Shown: positions 44,806 to 53,823, counted from the stretch's first letter. The stretch is DNA of 64,000 bases from Jejuia sp047345485 (GCF_047345485.1 NZ_JBLFEN010000002.1:124001-188000); one strand, 5' to 3'. Program-made: numbers and translations. The notes: generated by a model from the sequence alone, not told the origin.

Positions 44806-45804
44806 CTAACTATTCAACATACCCCAAAGCTTGTCTTTAAGCTGTGTGATACCTTGCTGTGCAACGGAAGAAATAAACAAATACGGAATAGGTAATTCGC
44901 CATCGAGTTCCGCATTTAGTTCTGCCTTTAACTCTTCATCTAGCATATCACTTTTTGAAATGGCGACTAAACGCTCTTTATCCAACATTTCTGGATTGTA
45001 ACGACGGAGCTCGTCTAATAAAATATCGTATTGCTTTTTAATATCATCGGCATCTGCTGGAATTAGAAATAGCAAAATAGAGTTACGTTCTATATGGCGT
45101 AAAAAGTAATGCCCTAAGCCTTTACCTTCGGCTGCACCCTCTATAATACCTGGAATATCTGCCATTACAAAGGTTTGAAAATCGCGATATTCTACTATGC
45201 CTAAATTGGGTTTTAGTGTGGTAAATTCATAATCTGCAATTTTAGGTTTCGCAGATGTAATTACTGAAAGTAATGTGGATTTTCCTGCATTTGGGAAACC
45301 TACCAAACCAACATCTGCCAGTACTTTAAGCTCCATAGTAATGTACTTTTCTTCTATGGGTAAACCTGGTTGAGCGTAACGTGGGGTTTGATTGGTTGAC
45401 GATTTAAAATGCCAATTCCCTAAACCACCTTTACCGCCTTCTGCTACAATTTTTTCTTCGCCCTCTTTTGTAATTTCAAAAAGAATAGTATTGGTTTCTG
45501 TGTCTCGCACTACGGTGCCTAAAGGTACATCCAGATAAAAATCTTCACCATCGGCTCCTGTGCTTCTACTTTTACTACCGTTACCACCATGGCCTGCACG
45601 TATGTGTTTTTTAAATTTTAAGTGCAACAGTGTCCAAAGGTTAGAATTACCACGAATAATTACATGGCCACCACGGCCACCATCACCACCATCTGGTCCG
45701 CCTTTAGTAATATATTTTTCGCGATGTAGGTGTGCAGAACCTTGACCGCCTTTACCAGAGGAAACATACATTTTTACGTAATCAACGAAGTTGCCTTCTG
45801 TCAT
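44806..45804 (-). CDS. obgE: GTPase ObgE/CgtA
   Basis: 332 residues. Glycine-rich Obg fold at 1-158 (YVSSGKGGQGSAHLHREKYITKGGPDGGDGGRGG), then the GTPase domain with G1 GFPNAGKSTLLS, G3 DIPGIIEGA, G4 ISKSD and G5 SSVAQQG. Obg is an essential ribosome-assembly GTPase. It lacks the C-terminal OCT domain, as usual in Bacteroidetes. Downstream of the hpt-adk gene on the same strand with a 77-base gap, probably one operon. Confidence 0.97.
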   Translation of the reverse strand: MTEGNFVDYVKMYVSSGKGGQGSAHLHREKYITKGGPDGGDGGRGGHVIIRGNSNLWTLLHLKFKKHIRAGHGGNGSKSRSTGADGEDFYLDVPLGTVVRDTETNTILFEITKEGEEKIVAEGGKGGLGNWHFKSSTNQTPRYAQPGLPIEEKYITMELKVLADVGLVGFPNAGKSTLLSVITSAKPKIADYEFTTLKPNLGIVEYRDFQTFVMADIPGIIEGAAEGKGLGHYFLRHIERNSILLFLIPADADDIKKQYDILLDELRRYNPEMLDKERLVAISKSDMLDEELKAELNAELDGELPIPYLFISSVAQQGITQLKDKLWGMLNS

Positions 45805-45881
45805 TGTTTTTGTGTATTTGTTGTTGTAGCACTACAAAATTGGGTGGTGTTTACATAGCTCTAAACACCTATAAGTTGCAA

Positions 45882-46991
45882 TTAAAGGGCATCAATTACT
45901 TTACTTAAACGCTCAGTAATATCAGCAATACTGCCAACACCATCTACACCAAAGTATTTATCTTGTGCTGTGTAATAGTCTTTTAAAATAGCTGTTTCGC
46001 TGTAATATACTTTAATACGGTTTCTAATTACGGCTTCATCAGCATCATCTGCTCGCCCACTAGTTTTGCCTCTTTCTAGCAAACGCTGTACCAAAATTTC
46101 ATCGTCTACCTCAAGAGCTATCATAGCATTTATTTGAGAATCTTTTTCATCCATTAATTGATCTAAAGCATCGGCTTGCGCATTTGTTCTTGGAAAACCA
46201 TCAAAAATAAAACCATTAGCATCGGCGTTTTTTTCTACCTCAGCATTAAGCATATCAATAGTAACTTGGTCTGGTACTAAAGCTCCTTTATCTATATAAG
46301 ATTTGGCTAGCATGCCTAAAGCAGTTTCATTTTTAATATTGTATCTAAAAACATCTCCTGTAGAAATATGTACAAGGTTATACTTTTCCTTTAAAAAATT
46401 GGCTTGCGTGCCTTTTCCTGCTCCTGGAGGGCCAAATAGTACTAAATTGGTCATGTGTTGCGTTTCTTTTAGTTGATATACTTCTGGTAAATCTCTTCCT
46501 AAATTATCATAGTCTAAGCCATAGCCTACAATAAATTTATTGGGAATTTCTATACCTATATAATGTAATTTAAAGTCTTTTTTGTAGGCTTCTGGTTTGT
46601 AAAAAAGCGTGGCTATTTTTAAGGTTTTAACCTTTTCATTTTTAAAAATGCGATGTACTTCTGCTAAGGTTTGTCCTGTATCAATTATATCTTCTAAAAT
46701 TACTACAGTTCTTCCGGTTAAATCTTGAGTTAAACCTATCAGTCTTTGAATATCTTCACTAGATTTTACTCCTTCGTATGATGCTAATTTAATAAAGGTA
46801 ACCTCACAAGGTTTTGGGTATTTTTTTACAAAATCGCTTGTTAACATAAACGATCCATTTAAAATCCCCACAAATACAGGTATTTCATCGCCTAAATCAT
46901 TAGCTATTTTAGAAACCATACTATCAAGTGCTGCCTCAATCTCTTGAGCCGAAATAAATGGTTTAAAATATTTGTCGTGAAGTTTTATCAC
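45882..46991 (-). CDS. Hypoxanthine phosphoribosyltransferase-adenylate kinase fusion
   Basis: 369 residues with two complete enzymes. Residues 1-178 are an Hpt-type PRTase (IPVFVGILNGSFMLTSDFV, PRPP motif VVILEDIIDTGQTL at 96-109, VGYGLDYDNLGRDLPEVY). Residues 180-369 are a short-LID adenylate kinase with P-loop GPPGAGKGT (187-195), FDGFPRT and DDADEAVIRNRI. The adk part starts at a Met (residue 180), so an internal start making free Adk is possible. One enzyme salvages purine bases to IMP/GMP, the other balances AMP/ADP; purK-purE are adjacent and divergent, giving a purine theme. Confidence 0.95.
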   Translation of the reverse strand: MIKLHDKYFKPFISAQEIEAALDSMVSKIANDLGDEIPVFVGILNGSFMLTSDFVKKYPKPCEVTFIKLASYEGVKSSEDIQRLIGLTQDLTGRTVVILEDIIDTGQTLAEVHRIFKNEKVKTLKIATLFYKPEAYKKDFKLHYIGIEIPNKFIVGYGLDYDNLGRDLPEVYQLKETQHMTNLVLFGPPGAGKGTQANFLKEKYNLVHISTGDVFRYNIKNETALGMLAKSYIDKGALVPDQVTIDMLNAEVEKNADANGFIFDGFPRTNAQADALDQLMDEKDSQINAMIALEVDDEILVQRLLERGKTSGRADDADEAVIRNRIKVYYSETAILKDYYTAQDKYFGVDGVGSIADITERLSKVIDAL

Positions 46992-47085
46992 TTTAATTTA
47001 GTTTGAAAAACGCAAAGATAGTCAATAGATTAAGTATTACCCATTTTTTTGATTCAGGTTTAGAATCAAATTATATATTTAAATG

Positions 47086-47093
47086 TATTTTTG
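47086..47093 (+). promoter_or_regulatory. Candidate -7 box for purK (TATTTTTG)
   Basis: Exact TAnnTTTG match 33 bases before the purK ATG. Confidence 0.45.
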
Positions 47094-47126
47094 TGCATCT
47101 TTAACTTGTATTTATAAAAGTTAGTA

Positions 47127-48284
47127 ATGAATTATTTTTCTTCAGATTTTAAATTAGGCATTATAGGTGGTGGGCAATTAGGCAAAATGCTTTTGTATAA
47201 CACGCGAAAGTTTGATATATATACTTGCGTATTGGGTGCCAACAAAGAAGCCGTATGTAAAACGGCATGTAATGAATTTTCCATGGGCAATTTGATGGAT
47301 TATGATATAGTGTACAACTTTGGTAAAAACGTTGATGTTTTAACGATTGAAATAGAAAATGTAAATGTTGATGCGCTAGAGGCTCTTGAAGAAAAAGGTA
47401 TAAAGGTATATCCATCTTCTGACACTTTGCGTACCATTCAAAACAAAGCGACTCAAAAATTATTTTATATTGATAATGCATTACCTACAGCACCTTTTAC
47501 AAGGTTTGCCTACCTATCGGAAATTGAAGATGCACTTGCAAATGGCGTATTAACATTACCATTTGTTTGGAAAGCAGCACAATTTGGATACGATGGCAAT
47601 GGTGTTAAAGTAGTACGACAATTATCAGATTTAGACAATTTACCAAAAGGCGAATGTATTGCAGAAACACTTGTGCCTTTTAAAAATGAATTGGCTGTAA
47701 TTGTGGCACGAAACCCCTCAGGTACTATTAAAACATTTCCTGTGGTGGAAATGGAATTTCACCCAGAGGCAAACCAAGTAGAATATGTTATTTGTCCTGC
47801 TAGAATTTCAGAGGAGATAGCGAAAAAAGCACGAGAAGTAGCTCTAAATGTTTCAAAAGCCTTTAATCATGTTGGTTTATTAGCTGTGGAAATGTTTCAA
47901 ACAGAAGACGATACTATTTTAATAAATGAAGTAGCACCAAGACCTCATAATTCTGGACACCAAACTATTGAAGCAAGTTATACCTCGCAATTTGAACAAC
48001 ATTTACGCGCCATTTTAGACTTACCTTTAGGAAGAACGGATAGCAAAGTAGGTGGTGTTATGGTAAATTTAGTTGGTGCAGAAGGACATACAGGTAATGT
48101 TGTTTACCAAAACATAGAAAATATTATGACTATGGATGGTGTTACACCACATATTTATGGTAAAAAGCAAACTCGCCCATTTCGAAAAATGGGACATGTA
48201 ACGATAGTAAACGAAGATTTAAATGAAGCAAGACGCGTTGCAGAAAATGTAAAAAAGTCAATAAAAGTAATTAGTTTATCATAG
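47127..48284 (+). CDS. purK: N5-carboxyaminoimidazole ribonucleotide synthase
   Basis: 385 residues. PurK carboxylates AIR with bicarbonate and ATP in purine synthesis. The start KLGIIGGGQLGKMLLYNTRKF is the PurK Rossmann segment; VWKAAQFGYDGNGVKVV, ECIAETLVPFKNELAVIVARN and LINEVAPRPHNSGHQTIEAS are the ATP-grasp motifs in order. PurE, which uses its product, follows after 65 bases on the same strand. Confidence 0.97.
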   Translation: MNYFSSDFKLGIIGGGQLGKMLLYNTRKFDIYTCVLGANKEAVCKTACNEFSMGNLMDYDIVYNFGKNVDVLTIEIENVNVDALEALEEKGIKVYPSSDTLRTIQNKATQKLFYIDNALPTAPFTRFAYLSEIEDALANGVLTLPFVWKAAQFGYDGNGVKVVRQLSDLDNLPKGECIAETLVPFKNELAVIVARNPSGTIKTFPVVEMEFHPEANQVEYVICPARISEEIAKKAREVALNVSKAFNHVGLLAVEMFQTEDDTILINEVAPRPHNSGHQTIEASYTSQFEQHLRAILDLPLGRTDSKVGGVMVNLVGAEGHTGNVVYQNIENIMTMDGVTPHIYGKKQTRPFRKMGHVTIVNEDLNEARRVAENVKKSIKVISLS

Positions 48285-48349
48285 TACAATAAACACATAC
48301 CAAACGCCATTAGTATGATTTGGATTTTGGAATATTAAATTTAGAATTT

Positions 48350-48832
48350 ATGAGTAAAGTAGGTGTAATTATGGGTAGTAAAAGCGATTTACCTGTAATG
48401 CAAGATGCCATAGACATCTTAAAAGATTTTGACATAGAGGTAGAGGTTGATATTGTATCAGCACATCGTACACCCGAAAAGTTATTTGATTATAGCAAAC
48501 ACGCACACACAAAAGGGTTTACTGTTATTATTGCTGGCGCTGGTGGTGCTGCGCATTTACCAGGAATGGTGGCGTCTTTATCACCCTTACCTGTTATTGG
48601 TGTTCCTGTAAAAAGTAGAAATTCTATTGATGGTTGGGATTCTGTACTTTCTATTTTACAAATGCCAGGAGGTGTACCTGTAGCAACTGTTGCCTTAAAT
48701 GGCGCTAAAAATGCTGGTATTTTAGCAGCACAAATCATAGGATCTCATGATACATCGGTTTTAGATAAAGTATTGGCCTACAAAGAAGGACTTAAAACAA
48801 AAGTAAACGAGTCTGCTAAAGATTTAAACTAG
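48350..48832 (+). CDS. purE: N5-carboxyaminoimidazole ribonucleotide mutase
   Basis: 160 residues starting at the ATG at 48350 (MSKVGVIMGSKSDLPVM); ten upstream in-frame codons from 48320 are not part of known PurE proteins. PurE moves the carboxyl group made by PurK to C4 of CAIR. GSKSDLPVM, SAHRTPEKLFDY and IAGAGGAAHLPGM are the active-site loops; the catalytic His is in SAHRTP. A terminator follows. Confidence 0.97.
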   Translation: MSKVGVIMGSKSDLPVMQDAIDILKDFDIEVEVDIVSAHRTPEKLFDYSKHAHTKGFTVIIAGAGGAAHLPGMVASLSPLPVIGVPVKSRNSIDGWDSVLSILQMPGGVPVATVALNGAKNAGILAAQIIGSHDTSVLDKVLAYKEGLKTKVNESAKDLN

Positions 48833-48846
48833 AGCCTTAAAATAGA

Positions 48847-48872
48847 GAAACCCCGACAAAAGTCGAGGTTTC
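48847..48872 (+). terminator. Intrinsic terminator of purKE
   Basis: GAAACCCCGAC (48847-48857), AAAA loop, GTCGAGGTTTC (48862-48872), one mismatch, then ATTAG. Starts 14 bases after the purE stop. The downstream tract is not a clean T-run, but the stem's own TTTC end helps. Confidence 0.7.
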
Positions 48873-49006
48873 ATTAGCTATTAACAATAATTCTTAAGAG
48901 TTAAAGATAACTCCTCTGAAAAATTCTGTGCAAAAGTATGAATTAATTAGTCTTAATTTACTATGCATGCATAACAAATTGAAAATTTAACACTTTTTTA
49001 CATATA

Positions 49007-51043
49007 ATGATTGATTATTCATCGATAAACGGTTTTAACACACCTTACAATACTGCTCCTTTTTCTAAAATTAATAATGAAGATTATTTACCAGCATTTA
49101 AAAATGCGATAGCCGATGCTAAAGCAGAAATTGATGCTATTGTAAACAATACTAATGCACCAACATTTGAGAATACAATTGAAGCCTTAGAGTTTTCGGG
49201 AGAAAAACTTGATAGAATTTCAAGTATATTTTTTAATTTGAATTCTGCTGAAACTAATGAGACTATTCAAAAAATAGCACAAGAAGTGTCTCCAATGCTT
49301 TCTGAATTTAGCAATGATATAACACTTAACGACGATTTATTTAAACGTGTAAAAGCAGTTTACAATTTAAAGGACAAGCTAGATTTAACAACGGAGCAAC
49401 AAACACTTCTTGGTAAAAAGTACAAAGGCTTTTCAAGAAACGGGGCTAATCTTCCTGAAGATAAAAAAGAACAACTTAGAGCTATTGATAAAAAAATAAG
49501 TAAATTAAAATTAAAATTTGGTGAAAACGTACTAGCAGAAACCAACAAATTTGAAATGCTTATTACAAATGAAGCAGATTTATCAGGATTACCAGATGGT
49601 ACCAAAGAAGCTGCAAAACAATTGGCCGAAAGCAAAGACAAAGAAGGCTGGTTATTTACCTTAGATTACCCGAGCTACATCCCTTTTGTAACTTATGCCG
49701 ATAACCGAGAATTACGTAAAAAACTATCTCTCGCTGCTGGAGCAAAAGCGTTTAAAGGTGATACCCTTGACAATCAAAAAAACGTTTTAGAAATCGCAAA
49801 ATTACGTTACGAGCGCGCAAAACTATTAGGCTATAAAACACATGCACATTTTGTATTGGAAGAACGTATGGCCGAAACACCAGAAAACGTAATTAAATTT
49901 TTAAATGAATTATTAGAAAAAGCAAAACCTGCTGCACATAGAGAATTTACAGCGCTTGAAAATTTTGCTAAAGATTTAGATGGTATCGATACCCTTGAAA
50001 AATGGGATGGTGCCTATTATTCTGAAAAACTAAAACAAAAACTATTTAATTTAGATGATGAGTTATTAAAACCCTACTTTAAATTAGAAAACGTTATTAA
50101 CGGTGCATTCAAAATTGCCAAGAAATTATTTGATTTACACTTTGAAGAAATTGATACGATTGATACCTACCATGAAGATGTATTAACGTATAAAGTCACA
50201 AATTCTAAAGGCGACTTTATTTCTATTTTTTATGCTGATTTTTTCCCAAGAGCCGGAAAACGTAACGGCGCGTGGATGACGGTGTATAAATCACAGTACA
50301 TAAAAAATAACGAAAACAGTAGACCACACATATCCAACGTTTGCAATTTTACCAAACCCACAAAAACGAAACCTTCTTTATTAACATTTAATGAAGTAAC
50401 CACGTTATTTCATGAATTTGGACATGCACTTCATGGTATTTTAGCTAACACTACCTACCCTAGCTTATCGGGCACAAATGTATATTGGGATTTTGTAGAA
50501 TTACCAAGTCAAGTTATGGAAAATTGGTGTTACGAAAAAGAAGCTTTAGCATTGTTTGCGAAACATTATGAAACTGGTGAGCTTATCCCAATGGATTTAG
50601 TAGAGAAAATTAAAGCATCTGCCACCTTTCACGAAGGTATGCAAACCTTACGCCAAATAAGTTTTGGTTTGCTGGATATGAGTTGGCACGGACAAGACCC
50701 TACTGAAATTTTTGATGTAAAACAACATGAAAATAATGCTTTTAAAGGCACAAAACTCTATCCTGATGTTGTTGAAAATTGTATGAGTACTGCATTTTCG
50801 CATATTTTTCAAGGTGGGTATTCCTCGGGATATTACAGTTATAAATGGGCAGAGGTTTTAGATGCTGATGCTTTTGAATATTTTAAAACTAAAGGTGTTT
50901 TTAATAAAACTGTAGCTACAAAATTTAAAGATCATGTATTAAGCAAAGGTGGTACAGAAAACCCAATGACGCTATATAAGCGTTTTAGAGGGCAAGAGCC
51001 AAAACCTGAGGCGTTGTTGAGACGTGCAGGTTTGTTAAAATAA
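49007..51043 (+). CDS. M3-family oligopeptidase (Dcp/OpdA-like)
   Basis: 678 residues, the usual M3 length. The zinc site FHEFGHALHGIL gives His469-Glu470-His473; the partner Glu lies in FVELPSQVMENW about 28 residues on, and HEGMQTLRQISFGLLDMSWH follows as in the family. Starts NGFNTPYNTAPFSKINNEDYLPAF, the M3A N-terminus. No signal peptide, so it works in the cytoplasm on short peptides or as a dipeptidyl carboxypeptidase. Own transcript after the purKE terminator. Confidence 0.95.
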   Translation: MIDYSSINGFNTPYNTAPFSKINNEDYLPAFKNAIADAKAEIDAIVNNTNAPTFENTIEALEFSGEKLDRISSIFFNLNSAETNETIQKIAQEVSPMLSEFSNDITLNDDLFKRVKAVYNLKDKLDLTTEQQTLLGKKYKGFSRNGANLPEDKKEQLRAIDKKISKLKLKFGENVLAETNKFEMLITNEADLSGLPDGTKEAAKQLAESKDKEGWLFTLDYPSYIPFVTYADNRELRKKLSLAAGAKAFKGDTLDNQKNVLEIAKLRYERAKLLGYKTHAHFVLEERMAETPENVIKFLNELLEKAKPAAHREFTALENFAKDLDGIDTLEKWDGAYYSEKLKQKLFNLDDELLKPYFKLENVINGAFKIAKKLFDLHFEEIDTIDTYHEDVLTYKVTNSKGDFISIFYADFFPRAGKRNGAWMTVYKSQYIKNNENSRPHISNVCNFTKPTKTKPSLLTFNEVTTLFHEFGHALHGILANTTYPSLSGTNVYWDFVELPSQVMENWCYEKEALALFAKHYETGELIPMDLVEKIKASATFHEGMQTLRQISFGLLDMSWHGQDPTEIFDVKQHENNAFKGTKLYPDVVENCMSTAFSHIFQGGYSSGYYSYKWAEVLDADAFEYFKTKGVFNKTVATKFKDHVLSKGGTENPMTLYKRFRGQEPKPEALLRRAGLLK

Positions 51044-51071
51044 GTTTATAAGTTTAATCGTTAAGGTGTTT

Positions 51072-51871
51072 ATGAAGTTATTAAAACTGATTAAACACCT
51101 TTTATTTTTTATCGTATTAACTCTTATAACTCAAGTTGGTGGCCTTATTTGGTTATTTAGTGTATGGATTTCACAAAGTATTAAAAAGAAAAAACGTTAC
51201 ATATTTCCTGTATTATATCTTTTATGTAACCTTATTATAATACCGCCCATTGCAAAACTGTTAGGGCGAGAAAAACTTCCAGTATTTGATAAAACACTTA
51301 AACCAATACATTGGTGCTACCCGCTTTTATTTAGAAATTATGTAAACCCAAAACTTAAAGTTGTATTACAAGATACTGCCCACGTATTGTTTATTTCTAA
51401 AGCGATTTCAATAACTTACCTTGATGCTAATTTTCCGTTTTTTGATGGCTTTCCTTTACTACCCCATTTAAGTCATAATGATGGAAAAAAATTGATATTT
51501 CATTACTATATTTAGATAAAAACAATAATCCTACCTCAAAAAAACCCTCAAGATCTGGTTATGGTGTTTATGTAAGTACCGAAAACAAAACATACAACAG
51601 ATGCATAACACAAGGCTACTGGCATTACGATTTTTCGAAGTATATAACCTTTGGTACTAAAAACAATTTAAAGTTTGATAAAAAAAATACTAAAATCCTC
51701 ATTGCACAATTGATATCTAACTCCTCGGTAAACAAGATATTTATTGAACCCTATTTAAAAACTGCTTTAGGTTTTTCAGAAGTTAATAAAATTAGGTTTC
51801 ATGGGTGTAAAGCTGTAAGACATGATGACCATATTCATTTAGAAATAAAACAAACTTTCAATAATTATTGA
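51072..51871 (+). pseudogene. Frameshifted LAS-family (murein endopeptidase-like) gene
   Basis: Frame 1 from ATG 51072 (GTG at 51066 is an alternative) encodes an N-terminal part with two membrane helices and ends FFDGFPLLPHLSHNDGKK then stops at 51513. Frame 2 picks up directly at the same point: IDISLLYLDKNNNP, then GYGVYV, and runs to a TGA at 51869-51871 with HDDHIHLEIK near its end. Together HNDGKK-IDISLLYLD and VRHDDHIHLEIK are the zinc-binding halves of penicillin-insensitive murein endopeptidase/LAS peptidases. The break is at a run of seven A (51484-51490); eight A would join the frames. Either a recent loss or a homopolymer sequencing error. Confidence 0.85.
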
Positions 51872-51877
51872 AAGTTT
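51852..51877. promoter_or_regulatory. Perfect 26-bp palindrome, operator O1 of the GbsR/MarR gene
   Basis: Arms AAACTTTCAATAA and TTATTGAAAGTTT are exact complements. It contains ACTTTCA-N8-TGAAAGT (51854-51875) and covers the TTG (51868-51870) that sits 19 bases upstream of the TATATTTG -7 box, so a bound repressor would block the -33 element. It also overlaps the last codons of the preceding murein endopeptidase frame. Confidence 0.75.
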
Positions 51878-51889
51878 AGAAATTATTTA

Positions 51890-51897
51890 TATATTTG
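51890..51897 (+). promoter_or_regulatory. Promoter of the GbsR/MarR gene (TTG-N19-TATATTTG)
   Basis: The TATATTTG -7 box has a TTG exactly 19 bases upstream (51868-51870), the best full promoter in the window. The start codon lies about 23 bases downstream; between them a 3-codon frame ATG AAG CAA TAA (from 51905) precedes the gene. Confidence 0.7.
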
Positions 51898-51919
51898 TAT
51901 TCTAATGAAGCAATAAGGT

Positions 51920-52423
51920 TTGGAATATCAAGACGCAAAAGAAAAATTTATAAGCACTTGGGGTAGTTTAGGAACGCTCTGGGGTATTAATAAAGCTATG
52001 GCGCAAATACAAGCTTTACTTTTTATTGCAACAAAACCATTATCTATGGAAGAGATAATGGAAGAGTTAAAAATATCAAGAGGGAACACAAGTATGAATT
52101 TGCGTCAGCTTATGGATTGGGGCATCGTAACCAAAGCTTTAATACCTGGAGAGCGCAAAGAGTATTTTACAACTGAAAAAGATGTACAAGAATTGGCAAG
52201 ACATATTGCCAAAGAACGTAGCAGACGAGAAATTAAACCCGTTATAAAAGTATTGAAAGAAGTAAGTTCTATTAAAAACGATGGTACAGCAAAAACAAAG
52301 GAGCTTATAAAACAAACTAAAGCATTACATGATTTAGCTGACACTGCAGATGCTTTACTAAATAAAGTGGCAAACCAAGAGCAAAACTGGATAAATAAAT
52401 CTTTATTAAAATTATTTAAATAA
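51920..52423 (+). CDS. GbsR/MarR-family transcriptional regulator
   Basis: 167 residues. Winged helix-turn-helix in residues about 25-90 (ALLFIATKPLSMEEIMEELKISRGNTSMNLRQLMDWGIVTKALIPGERKEYF), followed by helices for dimerisation, as in the GbsR-type branch of MarR regulators. The start is a TTG at 51920 with AAGG just before it; no in-frame ATG fits. Promoter and operator palindrome lie directly upstream and a matching palindrome lies before the next gene, so it probably represses itself and the following cluster. Confidence 0.9.
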   Translation: MEYQDAKEKFISTWGSLGTLWGINKAMAQIQALLFIATKPLSMEEIMEELKISRGNTSMNLRQLMDWGIVTKALIPGERKEYFTTEKDVQELARHIAKERSRREIKPVIKVLKEVSSIKNDGTAKTKELIKQTKALHDLADTADALLNKVANQEQNWINKSLLKLFK

Positions 52424-52438
52424 AAAAATTTAAATCAT

Positions 52439-52460
52439 ACTTTCAATATTTTCTGAAAGT
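52439..52460. promoter_or_regulatory. Operator O2, matching O1
   Basis: ACTTTCA (52439-52445), eight bases, TGAAAGT (52454-52460). Same arms, same spacer length and the same ACTTTCAATA opening as O1 at 51854-51875. It sits 30 bases before the membrane-protein gene start. Confidence 0.7.
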
Positions 52461-52489
52461 TTAAAACTAACAAAAACAACTTAAAAATA

Positions 52490-52930
52490 ATGAAAACACA
52501 AATTCCTAATTGGTTAATCATCCTTGGTGGATGTGGTCAAATATTCACAGCTTTAATTTACCCTTACATACGTCATAAAGTATTTGACTGGTATAATGAT
52601 GTAAAACAACTCAAACCATTAAATCAAGAAATTGCTAAAACTTATGGCAGATATATACAAGGGTTAAATTTTTCTTTCGGATTAATTGCCATTATAATTC
52701 CAAGTGATTTAAAGAATCACTCAAACTTAGCGCTTGCATTAACAGGTTTAATTGCCGCGTATTGGGTTGGTAAAGTAATAACACAAATAGCCTACTACCC
52801 AATGTATCAAATACCTCAACAAACTATTTTCAAAATAGGGAGTTATTTCATGAATACATTGTTTACTCTTTTTGCTGTGGTTTACACTTGGCTGTTTATA
52901 TATAATTTAAGTTTTCAATTCAACTATTAA
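52490..52930 (+). CDS. Four-helix membrane protein of unknown function
   Basis: 146 residues with four predicted membrane helices (about 7-25, 58-73, 80-100, 118-138) and a short polar loop WYNDVKQLKPLNQEIAKTYGRYIQG. No family I recognise. It is the first gene after O2 and is followed at 10 bases by the methyltransferase, so it belongs to the regulated cluster. Confidence 0.75.
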   Translation: MKTQIPNWLIILGGCGQIFTALIYPYIRHKVFDWYNDVKQLKPLNQEIAKTYGRYIQGLNFSFGLIAIIIPSDLKNHSNLALALTGLIAAYWVGKVITQIAYYPMYQIPQQTIFKIGSYFMNTLFTLFAVVYTWLFIYNLSFQFNY

Positions 52931-52940
52931 AAACTAAACT

Positions 52941-53816
52941 ATGAAATCTGCAACAATTACAATCGCCGAAGAAAAAGAAGTCAACAAAATAGAAATGATT
53001 GATTTCTACAACGAAGCCACAGAAGATTACGAATTCTGGAGCAACGATTTCAATATGCATTTTGGCTACTTCATTACTTTTAAAACTAATGTTTTTAAAA
53101 GAGACACCATGCTTAATGAAATGAATAATCAAGTGATTAAGCGATTAGAAATTACTAGAGAACAAAAAACACTAGCTGATTTAGGCTGTGGTATGGGTGG
53201 CACTATGCGCTATGCATTAAAAAAGAATAAAAATCTTGTTGCTTTTGGTGTAACCTTATCTGAGTTTCAAACTAAAAAGGGAAATGAACTCTTAGACGGT
53301 TTTAATGGTACTATATTTAAAGAAAACTATAATAACACCTCATTTTCATCAAACAGTTTTGATGCGGCATTAGCTATTGAAAGTTTTTGTCATTCTGGAC
53401 ATAGCAGTAAGTCTATAACAGAAGCATTTAGAATTTTAAAGCCTAATGGAAAACTTGTAATTGCAGATGCTTTTCTTAAAAAACAACCTTCTAAATTGTG
53501 CTACGGAAGCCATTACGCTTACCAAAAACTTTGTAATCATTGGAGTTTAGAAAAATTGGAAACTATTGAGAATATGATTAAAAAATTGAAACAACAAGGT
53601 TTTACTAAAATTGAAATTGAAGATGCTTCATTTAAAGTTGCGCCTTCCGTTTTACATGTGCCATTTGCCATTATTGGGTTTACTCTACAAAAACTTTTAA
53701 AAACTAAAACCTTAAAAAGAGAAAGTTTACATAATCTGAAAGGTTCTTTTTATGCATTGCTTTCTGGATTACACATGAAAAGCTTTGGATATTATGTTAT
53801 AACCTGTACTAAATAA
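52941..53816 (+). CDS. SAM-dependent methyltransferase
   Basis: 291 residues, class I Rossmann methyltransferase. SAM-binding motif LADLGCGMGGTMRYA, motif with AFGVTLSEFQTKKGNEL, FDAALAIESFCHSGHSSKSITEAFRILKPNGKLVIADAF. The pattern resembles the sterol/tocopherol-type (UbiE/Coq5-near, gamma-tocopherol) or cyclopropane-fatty-acid-like branch acting on small hydrophobic molecules; the substrate is unknown. Second gene of the O2-controlled cluster, 7 bases before the epimerase. Confidence 0.9.
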   Translation: MKSATITIAEEKEVNKIEMIDFYNEATEDYEFWSNDFNMHFGYFITFKTNVFKRDTMLNEMNNQVIKRLEITREQKTLADLGCGMGGTMRYALKKNKNLVAFGVTLSEFQTKKGNELLDGFNGTIFKENYNNTSFSSNSFDAALAIESFCHSGHSSKSITEAFRILKPNGKLVIADAFLKKQPSKLCYGSHYAYQKLCNHWSLEKLETIENMIKKLKQQGFTKIEIEDASFKVAPSVLHVPFAIIGFTLQKLLKTKTLKRESLHNLKGSFYALLSGLHMKSFGYYVITCTK

Positions 53817-53823
53817 TAAAACG

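Noticed and set aside
48320..48350. PurE start ten codons upstream
   Set aside because: Those codons are outside the PurE fold and the downstream ATG opens the conserved SKVGVIMG.
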